From a virus, in the IMG/VR virus record IMGVR_UViG_3300009103_000015, positions 1 through 64,000 of that record: a DNA stretch of 64,000 bases. One strand, 5' to 3'. Under the pieces are notes generated by a model. That model was not told the DNA's origin. It searched no databases and saw nothing but the letters and a program-made list of their open reading frames with translations. The number at the start of each line of letters is the position of its first letter. Positions within the stretch are counted from its first letter, which is position 1. Positions 17,455-25,149 of this stretch are shown here, in pieces. A program made the position numbers and the translations under genes.

Positions 17455-18042
17455 ATGGGAACTGATATTTACTTACATTGGGATAACCAATCCACAGACG
17501 AAGCAGATAAACAGATAACAGGTTTCAGTATCGGTCATGGAAATGTAGGTTATCTTCGTGCATCAATAGGAATGACACAAGAAAATCAATTTCTTAGAAT
17601 GATATTCCCTGAAATATATTGGAAGGGAGAGATATCTGAAGCTGATAAATGTGAATACTGTCAAGGTGATGGTTGGAATGAAACCAGAAAAGAAGAGTGT
17701 AGCGAATGTAAAGGAAGTGGTCAGAAAGATGGTGTATCAGGAATTAGATTTCAATTTAATTCTGCTTCTATGATGGCACTAGCAATATCATCTAGACTAT
17801 ATCTTGCACATGGAATAATGGGAAGTAAAATGCCTGAAGAAGATATTCCTAACAGTAAAATGTTAGAAGCTATACTACACGCAGTTGCAGGCAAAGATAC
17901 AAAAGTTGAAGTTGCTGACATGAATCAACCTGAAGATTTCTTTTCTAAGATAACTTGGTTGAAATCTGTAATAGATTTCTTCTATTTAGGATTGGAAAAA
18001 GAAGAACAAGGTTTGAATCCGAAGGTGTATATCTCATGGTAG
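17455..18042 (+). CDS. MGTDIYLHW-type phage protein with DnaJ-like zinc repeats
   Basis: 195 residues. The N-terminus MGTDIYLHWD matches a family of accessory phage proteins. Two CxxCxGxG repeats (CEYCQGDG and CSECKGSG, about residues 64-90) resemble half of a DnaJ zinc centre, which suggests protein binding. The C-terminal half is helical. Function unknown. Confidence 0.65.
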   Translation: MGTDIYLHWDNQSTDEADKQITGFSIGHGNVGYLRASIGMTQENQFLRMIFPEIYWKGEISEADKCEYCQGDGWNETRKEECSECKGSGQKDGVSGIRFQFNSASMMALAISSRLYLAHGIMGSKMPEEDIPNSKMLEAILHAVAGKDTKVEVADMNQPEDFFSKITWLKSVIDFFYLGLEKEEQGLNPKVYISW

Positions 18043-18167
18043 AACAAATACAAATACAACGTAAGAGTGGTGGTGGAAAAGATAGAACACTTTCCTACCT
18101 CTGCTTTCGTGGTGGTCACATAAAGTGTAAAGGAAGATCATGCACTTGTGATTGCCACACCCAATAA
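18036..18167 (+). CDS. CxCxCH-tail mini-protein, 43 aa
   Basis: ATG 18036, overlapping the previous gene by 7 nt. It has a basic N-terminus (QRKSGGGK), then CFRGGH and the terminal CTCDCH signature. A longer frame starting at 17955 runs through the upstream gene and is unlikely to be used. A T8 run follows the stop. Confidence 0.55.
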   Translation: MVEQIQIQRKSGGGKDRTLSYLCFRGGHIKCKGRSCTCDCHTQ

Positions 18168-18186
18168 TTTTTTTTAGATAATTTCA

Positions 18187-18210
18187 CACGAATTGAAGAA
18201 CCAATTCGTG
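18187..18210. promoter_or_regulatory. Perfect 9-bp inverted repeat
   Basis: CACGAATTG and CAATTCGTG with a 6-nt loop. It lies downstream of a T8 run and upstream of a new transcription unit. It could be an operator for gene 18311 or a terminator hairpin. The T-run is on the wrong side for a classical terminator on the + strand. Confidence 0.4.
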
Positions 18211-18310
18211 AACCAGAACCAAAGATCATCAATACATATCATTTTTCAAATTCGTGCCTATTAATTAATAAAGATATTTATAGAAAGAATACATAAATAG
18301 ATTGAAGGAA

Positions 18311-18439
18311 ATGTCCGACCAGATATTGACTACACATGAAGCAGAAGTGTGCGAAGTATGCCAAGATCATTGTGAAATGAGCTCGATGGGTCAACTTCTA
18401 ATCTGTAAAGAGTGTGGTTCTGTCAAAGATGCTGAATGA
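18311..18439 (+). CDS. Zinc-ribbon mini-protein, 42 aa
   Basis: ATG 18311 to TGA 18439. CEVCQ and CKECG are about 17 residues apart, giving a compact ribbon. An A/T box (about 18273-18300) precedes it. Function unknown. Confidence 0.55.
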   Translation: MSDQILTTHEAEVCEVCQDHCEMSSMGQLLICKECGSVKDAE

Positions 18440-18497
18440 GATAATTCATTCTCAATACTAATATGACACAAAGTCGTATAGTATTCTAGTGGCAACC

Positions 18498-18558
18498 ATA
18501 CTTAAATTTGAAGATAAGAAAGATTTTGTAGTCTATTTAGAATACATACTTAAATATG
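18498..18558 (+). promoter_or_regulatory. Twin CATACTTAAAT elements
   Basis: CATACTTAAATTTGAA and CATACTTAAATATGAA occur 46 bp apart in otherwise non-coding DNA. Each matches the TATA-box consensus of this genome. A further box, ATTATATAG (18583-18591), sits about 27 nt before the ATG at 18614. A 33-codon frame (18556-18657) begins in this region but has no supporting features. Confidence 0.4.
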
Positions 18559-18613
18559 AAAACTTGGATTGATCACGAACATTATATAGAAGTAATTTAT
18601 TTAGAAATTAAGT

Positions 18614-19093
18614 ATGGCAAACGCCAAGACACGCAAACACAAAAGACAGAAGAATAAGCAAGACTATATTAGACAGTTTGATGATTTAGATTTAGAATTA
18701 ATCCACACTCTAATAAGATCCTATTCAAAAATACTCAAAATAAATAAACCTGTTTCCTTAGTAGATAAGGAACAAATGGCATCATTATTTTATTTTCACA
18801 TGAATAAAGTTGAAAGAGAAAAGAATGTTAAAGAATTAGACTATATTTTTGGTTCAACATATCCTGATGATAGAGTAGTTTATTTGAACCCAAGACTTTG
18901 TAAGAGAAATTATCAAAGTTTAGTTGATACATTAATACATGAATTATTACACATCAAATATCCTGAAAAAACTGAAGAACAGATACTTGAATTAGAAAGA
19001 CAGTATTCTGGAAGGTATGATTATAACATAAAGAATAATGAAATTTTAAAGAAAGAAGGCTTAACTCAAAACTGCAAGGTGATTAAATTTTGA
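18614..19093 (+). CDS. HExxH putative metallopeptidase, 159 aa
   Basis: A basic N-terminus (RKHKRQKNK) is followed by a helical region. The site LIHELLHIKYP near residue 116 gives HExxH, and downstream glutamates in EEQILELE could supply the third ligand. It is distantly like SprT/WLM minigluzincins. No signal peptide, so it is intracellular. It overlaps the phosphoesterase gene by TTGA. Activity is inferred from the motif only. Confidence 0.6.
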   Translation: MANAKTRKHKRQKNKQDYIRQFDDLDLELIHTLIRSYSKILKINKPVSLVDKEQMASLFYFHMNKVEREKNVKELDYIFGSTYPDDRVVYLNPRLCKRNYQSLVDTLIHELLHIKYPEKTEEQILELERQYSGRYDYNIKNNEILKKEGLTQNCKVIKF

Positions 19094-19932
19094 AATCTGC
19101 TAAAGTAAAAAGAACAGTTTTCATAAACGATACTCACGTTGGAAGTAATGTAGGGTTAATGACAGATAGTGCAGAACATGAAGGTGGTAGAAGTGTTGGT
19201 ATGACATATCAACAAGGATTAATGTTAGATCATTGGAAAGAAGTAGCAAAGAAATGGAGAGATCCTGATTGTATAGTTTTGAATGGAGATTTGATTGATG
19301 GTCCAGCAAAAGCAGATAGAGGAAGTTCTGTATGGACAGTTGACATGGATAATCAAGCTCAAGAGTTCAAGAAACTTTTCAAGATGTGGGGAAAGCCTAA
19401 AAAAATCTATGCAGTAATTGGAACTCCATATCACGTAAACATTGATGCAATTAAAATTGAAGAACAAATAGCAAGGGATATTGGTGCTGAAAGAGAAAAC
19501 AGTAGATATGCAACTGAAGCTAAACTAATCAATCTTGCTCCTGATTCAACTTTCAAAACTGATAAAGAAAGAATAGTTCACGTAGCACATCACATGGGTT
19601 CAACTAAAGTTTGGATGTATCGTGGAACTGCTCCTAGTAGAGCAATGGCTATGATGATGTTAAACGAATCACATTTCCTAGAACGTTCAAGAAAGATATT
19701 CGGAATTATAAGAGCTCATGTTCATCATTATTGGCAAGAGAAATCTTCTAGTAGATTAATGCAAGTATTACCATGCTATCAATTACAAACGCCTTTCATG
19801 TATAAGATAATGCCTGAATCACCTCCTGATTTGGGAAGTGTTCAATTCAACTTTCATGAAGATGGAACTTGGGAAGATGAGTATGCTCCATTGAAAACTA
19901 AGATTACTAGAATGAAGGTGAACCAAGCTTGA
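19090..19932 (+). CDS. Calcineurin-like metallophosphoesterase
   Basis: 280 residues from a TTG start. Metal ligands appear in family order: D14-T-H16, NGD (65-67), a GTPYH segment (111-115) where most relatives have GNHD, H167-H168, and H210-V-H212. It is cytosolic. Viral relatives act as DNA exonucleases or nucleotide phosphatases. The altered GNHD motif makes the substrate hard to guess. It is coupled to genes on both sides. Confidence 0.78.
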   Translation: MKSAKVKRTVFINDTHVGSNVGLMTDSAEHEGGRSVGMTYQQGLMLDHWKEVAKKWRDPDCIVLNGDLIDGPAKADRGSSVWTVDMDNQAQEFKKLFKMWGKPKKIYAVIGTPYHVNIDAIKIEEQIARDIGAERENSRYATEAKLINLAPDSTFKTDKERIVHVAHHMGSTKVWMYRGTAPSRAMAMMMLNESHFLERSRKIFGIIRAHVHHYWQEKSSSRLMQVLPCYQLQTPFMYKIMPESPPDLGSVQFNFHEDGTWEDEYAPLKTKITRMKVNQA

Positions 19933-20072
19933 ATACTGATGGACCTTCTTTCATTGATCCAGAAACAGGATTATTTGTTCTAACATTACCAGATTGGGAA
20001 GCTCTTGTCACTAAAGTTAGAGAATTAGAAATCAAAGTTCAGACTTTGGAGAAAGGAATTGGTTCCAAGTAG
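19929..20072 (+). CDS. Small coiled-coil protein, 47 aa
   Basis: TTG 19929 overlaps the previous stop. The N-terminal part (DPETGLFVLTLPDW) is followed by a heptad-like helix (ALVTKVRELEIKVQTLEKG). This layout resembles short capsid- or tail-associated trimerising peptides, but no function can be assigned. Confidence 0.55.
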   Translation: MNTDGPSFIDPETGLFVLTLPDWEALVTKVRELEIKVQTLEKGIGSK

Positions 20073-20076
20073 ATGT

Positions 20077-20169
20077 ATGTGTGAATGTGGTTGTATGTCT
20101 CCCTTAGAAGATTCAAATAAATTGTTATGTGAACATTGTAAAAAGAAGGAGTGTCCATTATGGGAATAG
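20077..20169 (+). CDS. Zinc mini-protein, 30 aa
   Basis: Encodes MCECGC followed by CEHC and CPLW. It has six cysteines in thirty residues and overlaps the next gene by 10 nt. Function unknown. Confidence 0.45.
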   Translation: MCECGCMSPLEDSNKLLCEHCKKKECPLWE

Positions 20170-20372
20170 GAAGATGCAAAGGAATTTGTGATTCTCATAG
20201 AATACCAAAGACTAAGTATCATACTCATCATTATTGCAGATCATGTGAATGGTGGATTAAACAAGATGATTGTCATAGTTCAAGATGTCCTTGCTGTGGA
20301 AGTTTAGTTTCAACAAGACCAAGAAATTCAAAGGCAAAAGAAAAATACAGGATGTTAGAAATTGAAGGGTAA
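20160..20372 (+). CDS. CPCC-type zinc protein of Nitrosopumilus lineage
   Basis: 70 residues from ATG 20160 (GTG 20151 possible). Ligands run CKGIC, YCRSC and CPCCG, followed by TRPRNSKAKEK. From memory this CKxxC...CxxC...CPCC...RPRN layout is widespread among ammonia-oxidising archaea. A paralogue lies at 60256. It is a useful host-lineage marker. The molecular role is unknown. Confidence 0.7.
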   Translation: MGIGRCKGICDSHRIPKTKYHTHHYCRSCEWWIKQDDCHSSRCPCCGSLVSTRPRNSKAKEKYRMLEIEG

Positions 20373-20667
20373 AACAGAATACATTTCAGGAAAGGTTTTG
20401 ACATACGTTCCAAAGGAAGCTATAACAGCTCAATATACTGAAAATCAAATATTAGAAGCAATAGATTATTTTGAAAAGAAAGATATTCTACCACTTAGAC
20501 AAAATATACAGAAGAAAACAGGGTTTGGTAAATCATCTTGTAATGAACATCTAAGAAAATTATTAAAGTTAGATAAGATAACTGTCCAATATGCTAAAGT
20601 TCAACTAGAACATACAGTAGCAATAAGTGGAATATACCATTCAAAAGGTTTTAAACCAAAAAAATAA
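20362..20667 (+). CDS. Winged-helix DNA-binding protein
   Basis: 101 residues from a TTG start overlapping the previous gene. Residues 25-90 give a winged-helix pattern: helix, helix, recognition helix (GFGKSSCNEHLRKLLK), then a beta wing (KITVQYAKVQLEHTVAISG). A probable transcription regulator. Confidence 0.6.
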   Translation: MKGKTEYISGKVLTYVPKEAITAQYTENQILEAIDYFEKKDILPLRQNIQKKTGFGKSSCNEHLRKLLKLDKITVQYAKVQLEHTVAISGIYHSKGFKPKK

Positions 20668-20677
20668 TTCTAATATC

Positions 20678-20932
20678 ATGTGGAATAGATTCTGGTCATG
20701 GTATGATAAACATACAACAGAATCATTATTGATGACAGCAATAATTTTGTTTATGCAAATTCCTCACATGGTCTGGGCAGGAGATGCTATTTTACAGAGT
20801 GGAGTTGTATGGGGAGCAAATCCAATCTTAGATTTCTTTTTGTATGGAATTGATTTGGTTGAAATTATTCCAATGATAAATGTTGGAATGTTAATTTATA
20901 ACAAGTTGAGAAAGAATGGCAAAACTGTGTAA
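20678..20932 (+). CDS. Small two-pass membrane protein
   Basis: 84 residues from ATG 20678. A longer frame from 20627 runs through the preceding gene. Hydrophobic segments at about residues 15-38 and 48-76 are joined by a short loop, and the C-terminus is basic. It is the first of three small membrane proteins within 1 kb that precede a metzincin gene. It is holin-like in size and topology only. Confidence 0.6.
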   Translation: MWNRFWSWYDKHTTESLLMTAIILFMQIPHMVWAGDAILQSGVVWGANPILDFFLYGIDLVEIIPMINVGMLIYNKLRKNGKTV

Positions 20933-21029
20933 GAAATGTAATGAGTGGAAACCATACTCGTATTATTTTGATGATAGATTTAGAATGTGTGTTGACTGCT
21001 ATGATTCATTGAAAATTATACTTAAATAA
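20916..21029 (+). CDS. Zinc-ribbon mini-protein, 37 aa
   Basis: CKKCNEWKPYSYY followed by CVDCYD. This layout is common in short HNH-adjacent or recombination-endonuclease-like peptides. It overlaps the membrane protein gene by 17 nt. The next promoter lies within its last codons. Confidence 0.55.
   Translation: MAKLCKKCNEWKPYSYYFDDRFRMCVDCYDSLKIILK
21016..21029 (+). promoter_or_regulatory. TATA box for gene 21050
   Basis: TTATACTTAAATAA is centred about 27 nt upstream of the ATG at 21050. It is one of the clearest boxes in the window. Confidence 0.55.
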
Positions 21030-21049
21030 ATTACTTCTAAGAACATATT

Positions 21050-21334
21050 ATGCTAGACTTCTTAACAGAGAACGTTTTAATAGTTCTAATAGGTTTGATA
21101 ATAACTGCTGGATTTACAGGAATTACAGGTTATTTCAAGAAAAGAACAAATTGTTTGCAGAAAGTAGCAGATGAAGTAGAAGACTTAAGAAAAAGAGCAT
21201 ATAGAATTGAAAAAGCTTTGGTTATTCTCACAAAAATGCAAGAAGATGTTATAGAAAAAACACACCCTGAATTGAAACCTGAATGGGAAGATATAGTAAA
21301 AGAATTATTAGATAAAGGAAATGGTCACAGATGA
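21050..21334 (+). CDS. Membrane-anchored coiled-coil protein
   Basis: 94 residues. One N-terminal transmembrane helix (about residues 8-28) is followed by a charged coiled coil to the C-terminus. It resembles phage spanin- or haemolysin-XhlA-like lysis accessories in layout only. It overlaps the next mini-gene by ATGA. Confidence 0.6.
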   Translation: MLDFLTENVLIVLIGLIITAGFTGITGYFKKRTNCLQKVADEVEDLRKRAYRIEKALVILTKMQEDVIEKTHPELKPEWEDIVKELLDKGNGHR

Positions 21335-21417
21335 GTAGAGGTTATTGTTGTTTTCAATGTGGTTGTTGCACAGATGAACCAGAAAAAACCTGTTCATGCA
21401 AGTGTCATGGTCATTGA
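21331..21417 (+). CDS. CxCxCH-tail mini-protein, 28 aa
   Basis: Eight cysteines in 28 residues: CCFQCGCC then CSCKCHGH. It is coupled to the upstream gene by ATGA, which supports real translation. It is the shortest member of the CxCxCH set. Confidence 0.5.
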   Translation: MSRGYCCFQCGCCTDEPEKTCSCKCHGH

Positions 21418-21452
21418 AAACATAAATAGATGTATAATGGAGTAATTTTGAA

Positions 21453-21704
21453 ATGGATCCATTAATTATGGTAGCAGGAGCATCAGTAATTGGTGCTGGA
21501 CTGAATACATTGAGAGGATATTTGCACAGCAAAGAACCTTACAGTGCTAAGAAATTAGCTGGTTCTATAATCATTGCAACATTTGCTTCTTTGGCTTTAA
21601 GTCAAAGCATCATTGTTGACGGATTATCTGAATCAGGAATTATTCTTGTAGGTCTAGTCACAGGTTTTACTGCTGATTATGCTATAACTAAAGCAAAGAA
21701 ATAA
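21453..21704 (+). CDS. Small multi-pass membrane protein, holin-like
   Basis: 83 residues. Hydrophobic stretches at about residues 4-20, 36-52 and 61-78 suggest two or three membrane passes, with a lysine-rich C-terminus (TKAKK). Size, topology and the following protease gene suggest a lysis-pore role. No sequence family was recognised. Confidence 0.6.
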   Translation: MDPLIMVAGASVIGAGLNTLRGYLHSKEPYSAKKLAGSIIIATFASLALSQSIIVDGLSESGIILVGLVTGFTADYAITKAKK

Positions 21705-21753
21705 TCGTAGTTTTCTCTGATTTTTTGAAATTCAGTTAGTGAAAACTATAATC

Positions 21754-21769
21754 TATATTTTTTTATACT
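21754..21769 (+). promoter_or_regulatory. TATA-like box for the second metzincin
   Basis: The T-rich box ending in TTTATACT is centred about 25 nt before ATG 21789. This favours 21789 over the TTG at 21780 as the start. Confidence 0.4.
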
Positions 21770-21788
21770 CATCATTAATTTGATATAC

Positions 21789-22658
21789 ATGGTAATTCTT
21801 TCAAAGAAAGATGGAATCACAGATATACCTTCTTGTGTTATAACAGATACCTATGCAAATGAAGGATTAGTTTACAATGAAGGAGTTCAATTTTCAACAG
21901 ACTTAGAAATAGATGAATGGAAACATAAATGGAATCCTGAAAAAAGAGAGGGAAAAGATTACGGATATGTCACATACAAATTATTGAAAGGTAGAGAATC
22001 AAAATCATTTCCAAATTCTAGTTTTGAGCATAAAGCATTAACCGTAGCATTGAGAACATGGGGATTGAGAACAAAGAATATTAGATTCAAAAGAATTTAC
22101 AATGAAAATGAAGTTGCAGATATTGAAGTAAAATTTGAAACTAGGGAAGAGAATGATTATTTCAGAGATAAACCAACTGTTCTAGCATACGCATATTTTC
22201 CTAATGGAAAAAAGATTGGTGGAGATATGGTATTCAATGATTCTATTTGGTGGTCAGAAGATGGAGAATCAGTAAATGCACATGAATTAGATCCTGATAA
22301 TTATCCAGCAGATACTAAAACCCAAATAAAGACATACAATCTAGTTCACGTAATGATACACGAAGCTGGTCACGCATTAGGCTTGAAACATCAAACCAAA
22401 TGTAAAGAATGTGTAATGTATCCTTATTATTCTGGAAAGGTTGTTCTTCATGATGATGGAGATAGAATGTTTAGAGTTCATGGTTCAGAATACCCATTGA
22501 CCAAAAAAGCCTACGATTATTATGTAAAGAATGGATATACTCCAGAACCAATAGAAATGCCACACGATGTTGATAGAATACAAAGTTTCTATGGAAAAAG
22601 AACCTTAAGTCAAAGAATTATTGATTATTTTAGACGTAGAAATGAAAGGAAGTATTAA
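21789..22658 (+). CDS. Cytosolic metzincin (matrixin-like) metalloprotease
   Basis: 289 residues. The zinc site is HEAGHALGLKH (residues 191-201) with Met-turn CVMYP (208-212). Two cysteines near the site may form a disulfide or metal pair. No signal peptide, unlike the metzincin at 11915. It therefore needs a holin-like exit, and three small membrane proteins lie just upstream. Role as an S-layer-degrading lysin is inferred. A structural or maturation protease is an alternative. Confidence 0.8.
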   Translation: MVILSKKDGITDIPSCVITDTYANEGLVYNEGVQFSTDLEIDEWKHKWNPEKREGKDYGYVTYKLLKGRESKSFPNSSFEHKALTVALRTWGLRTKNIRFKRIYNENEVADIEVKFETREENDYFRDKPTVLAYAYFPNGKKIGGDMVFNDSIWWSEDGESVNAHELDPDNYPADTKTQIKTYNLVHVMIHEAGHALGLKHQTKCKECVMYPYYSGKVVLHDDGDRMFRVHGSEYPLTKKAYDYYVKNGYTPEPIEMPHDVDRIQSFYGKRTLSQRIIDYFRRRNERKY

Positions 22659-22704
22659 TAGGAACAGAATAAACTAATTAACCAGACAATTCTTTAGAAG
22701 ATCA

Positions 22705-23010
22705 TTGCCAAATAGAAATAAGAAGACATTCGGAGAGCATAATGGTAAACATAAATACATCTCCAAGAATTACCAACGGAATTGGAATGTAAAAGATGAT
22801 TCTCTAGAAGTTAAAACTGATGTTGAAATTGAAACTGGAGAGAAGGTTGTAGTAGATACAGAAGTTAAAATAGAAAAGGCAGATTTACCAAAAGAAGTAA
22901 AGAAACAAAGAAGAAAGTTGATTAAGAAACATCATCCAGATAAGAATCCAGACGATCCATCTTCTGCTGAAAAATTAAAAAAAATATTAAAAGACTATGA
23001 CGGAAACTGA
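22705..23010 (+). CDS. Protein with C-terminal J-domain-like segment
   Basis: 101 residues from a TTG start. The basic N-terminus and a beta-rich middle lead into RRKLIKKHHPDKNPDD and a final helix, which matches helix II, the HPD loop and helix III of DnaJ. Such a module would recruit host Hsp70 (DnaK, present in these archaea). A C-terminal J-domain is an unusual placement. Confidence 0.6.
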   Translation: MPNRNKKTFGEHNGKHKYISKNYQRNWNVKDDSLEVKTDVEIETGEKVVVDTEVKIEKADLPKEVKKQRRKLIKKHHPDKNPDDPSSAEKLKKILKDYDGN

Positions 23011-23040
23011 TTAATTAATTAATTTTATTTATATAGAAAA

Positions 23041-23054
23041 ATATACTTATTAAG
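23041..23054 (+). promoter_or_regulatory. TATA box for the fibre operon
   Basis: ATATACTTATTAAG is centred about 28 nt before the ATG at 23075, following a TTAATTAATTAATT tract. Confidence 0.5.
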
Positions 23055-23074
23055 ACAATAATTGTAGAACTACT

Positions 23075-23383
23075 ATGCCAAGTCGAGGAAGATACTGGAA
23101 ACAAGGAGGACTAAAAGATAATGTAGTCACTTCAGCAGATATTAAAGATGCTTCAATCGTATCAGCAGACATCAAAATTTTTGTATCATCAGAACAAACT
23201 GGAAATGGTTCAGCACAAAACATTGCTCATGGATTAGGTTCAACTCCTACCAAAGTAATTGTTGCTTTGACTGAATTTGGTGGTTCAACAGCAGTAGATG
23301 TAGCAGAGGGAACTCATACATCAACTAATTGTGTTGTCACAGTTTCATCAGGTGTAAAATACAAAGTATGGGCACAGGTGTAA
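23075..23383 (+). CDS. Virion fibre/tail-tip protein, 102 aa
   Basis: The N-terminus GGLKDNVVTSADIKDAS has the spaced V/I-x-S-A-D-I pattern common in phage fibre stalks. The C-terminal 60 residues (IAHGLGSTPTKVIVALTE and VKYKVWAQV) resemble small beta-sandwich tip domains of tail fibres. Serine/threonine rich, no charged enzyme motifs. First gene of the fibre cluster. Confidence 0.65.
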   Translation: MPSRGRYWKQGGLKDNVVTSADIKDASIVSADIKIFVSSEQTGNGSAQNIAHGLGSTPTKVIVALTEFGGSTAVDVAEGTHTSTNCVVTVSSGVKYKVWAQV

Positions 23384-23388
23384 GCGAT

Positions 23389-24165
23389 ATGAAAATCATT
23401 GACAACTTTGATTCAGTTGAAGAAAGAATTGAGAAATTCAATTCATGGAAAGATAGCTCTCCAAAATACCATTATGGTAAAAAGAAATTAAATCCAAACG
23501 ATAACATTGTTATTGCTAAAACAACACAACCAACAGCAGATAATGGATTTATGACCAAAGCAGGAGAAAACAAACCATACACACAATATATGTTAACACA
23601 CAATCTCGTCACATCAGATGGAGATATTTATTATGCTAAGAAAATTACTTTAAAGAAATCAGATGGAACTGCATACGGTGATACCGATTTTGCAACTGAC
23701 GGAATATTCTTCCATCACATCAGTGGAAGTGTAAGTTCATCAACAACTTATGGTGCAATGATATTGGGAAGTGCCAACGTCACAACACATCAATCAGATA
23801 CTTATGGAGTTTCAGGAAACTCTGGAACAACTTTCCAATCTGGAGCTTATGATGCTTCACATGGTTCAATTAATACAACTAAAGTCTTAACAGCAAACTA
23901 TCCTCGTCATAATGACGGAGATGGAGATAACTCTGGTGGTGCAAACGATCAGGTCACATGGGCTTATTCATGGACTACTGGCGACTTTGATACAACAGGT
24001 GCTACTGATTTGAACGGTGGTGTTATTGTTGACAGAGCAACCAACGCAACTCCAGCAAACTCTGCAAAACTGTTATGCCACTTTGAATTTTCAAGTGCCT
24101 TCGAGAAGACTGGAAACGATACTTTGAAAGTGTTCGTTAATCATACCTTCGAGGGTGGAGCATAA
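23389..24165 (+). CDS. Virion structural beta-rich protein
   Basis: 258 residues from ATG 23389; the frame is open further upstream inside the previous gene. Mostly beta, rich in G/S/T/N, with many aromatic residues. No catalytic motif. Neighbours on both sides look like fibre components, so it is probably a tail-tip or capsid-surface protein. Confidence 0.6.
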   Translation: MKIIDNFDSVEERIEKFNSWKDSSPKYHYGKKKLNPNDNIVIAKTTQPTADNGFMTKAGENKPYTQYMLTHNLVTSDGDIYYAKKITLKKSDGTAYGDTDFATDGIFFHHISGSVSSSTTYGAMILGSANVTTHQSDTYGVSGNSGTTFQSGAYDASHGSINTTKVLTANYPRHNDGDGDNSGGANDQVTWAYSWTTGDFDTTGATDLNGGVIVDRATNATPANSAKLLCHFEFSSAFEKTGNDTLKVFVNHTFEGGA

Positions 24166-24296
24166 TGAGATTCCACGAACTTAAAGAAGCTTATTTCAAT
24201 AAGAATCCTAATAAGAAATCTGATAAGAGAGAACCAGATTCTAAAGAACATATCGGAGAAAATATTAAAGTAGTTCTAAAGAGGAGTGATAACTAA
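24165..24296 (+). CDS. Basic mini-protein, 43 aa
   Basis: TAATG overlaps at both ends, strongly indicating translation between two structural genes. Lysine/asparagine rich (NKNPNKKSDKREPDSKEH). A GAGGAG-type SD lies at its 3' end for the next gene. Function unknown. Confidence 0.6.
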   Translation: MRFHELKEAYFNKNPNKKSDKREPDSKEHIGENIKVVLKRSDN

Positions 24297-25147
24297 TGGC
24301 ACGAAAAGCTATCTATAAACACGCAACTCAAGTAGATGCAACTGCTTATCCTGATGATCCTTCAGCACCAATCGGAACAAACGAATGGAATGAAGATCCA
24401 GATAGTGCAGGAATGTTAGGTTTCACAGCACAAACCGTAGCATCAGCAACAAGTGTAGCAGTATCAAATTCAGTATTATCATTAACAGGTTCAACAGATG
24501 TAGCAACTTTCGCAACAGGTGACACAGCAGAGAATGATTTGCTTTGGGTCACAACAACTGGAACTGTCACATTAAAACATGGAACAGGAAATATTTATAC
24601 TAAATCAGGAGCAGATACAGATCTATCAACAACAGAACCATTAATCTTCATAAGAAAAGGTTCTAATTGGTATCAATATGGTGGAGCACCTTCTGCAAGT
24701 CCATCATTCACTGGAACAATAAGTGGAGCAAACATGACACTATCAGGAAATCTAATTGTAAATGGAGCAACATCAACTATCAATTCTACTACAATAACAG
24801 TAGATGATAAGAACATAGAATTAGCTTCAACTGCTAGTCCTTCAGATGCTTTGGCAGATGGTGGTGGAATAACAATCAAAGGAACAACAGATAAGACTAT
24901 CATATATACAAACGCAACAGGCGACTTTGATATTTCAGAGAATGTAGATATTGCAAGTGGTAAGAAATTTAAAATTAACGGAAATGACGTATTCAGTCCA
25001 ATAGACTTAGACAGAGTAGGTTCAGCACCAGCAGATCCTTCTGCAAACAAATGTCTTGTATATGTAAAATCATTAGATGCAAATAATGATGGAATATTTA
25101 TTAAGATCAAGAAAGCAGGTCAATATAACGAGGTTCAGGTGGCTTAA
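24296..25147 (+). CDS. Tail-fibre-like protein, 283 aa
   Basis: Starts with TAATG overlap and a GAGGAG ribosome site 10-14 nt upstream. The protein has the S/T/A/G-rich composition and the MTLSGNLIVNGATSTINST segment typical of phage fibre shafts. A C-terminal part (IDLDRVGSAPADPSANK) resembles a tip or docking region. Receptor binding or fibre assembly is likely. Confidence 0.75.
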   Translation: MARKAIYKHATQVDATAYPDDPSAPIGTNEWNEDPDSAGMLGFTAQTVASATSVAVSNSVLSLTGSTDVATFATGDTAENDLLWVTTTGTVTLKHGTGNIYTKSGADTDLSTTEPLIFIRKGSNWYQYGGAPSASPSFTGTISGANMTLSGNLIVNGATSTINSTTITVDDKNIELASTASPSDALADGGGITIKGTTDKTIIYTNATGDFDISENVDIASGKKFKINGNDVFSPIDLDRVGSAPADPSANKCLVYVKSLDANNDGIFIKIKKAGQYNEVQVA

Positions 25148-25149
25148 AC

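Noticed and set aside
23329-23388. Upstream start of the 23389 structural gene
   Set aside because: The extra residues overlap the previous gene and read as a frame-shifted shadow of it.
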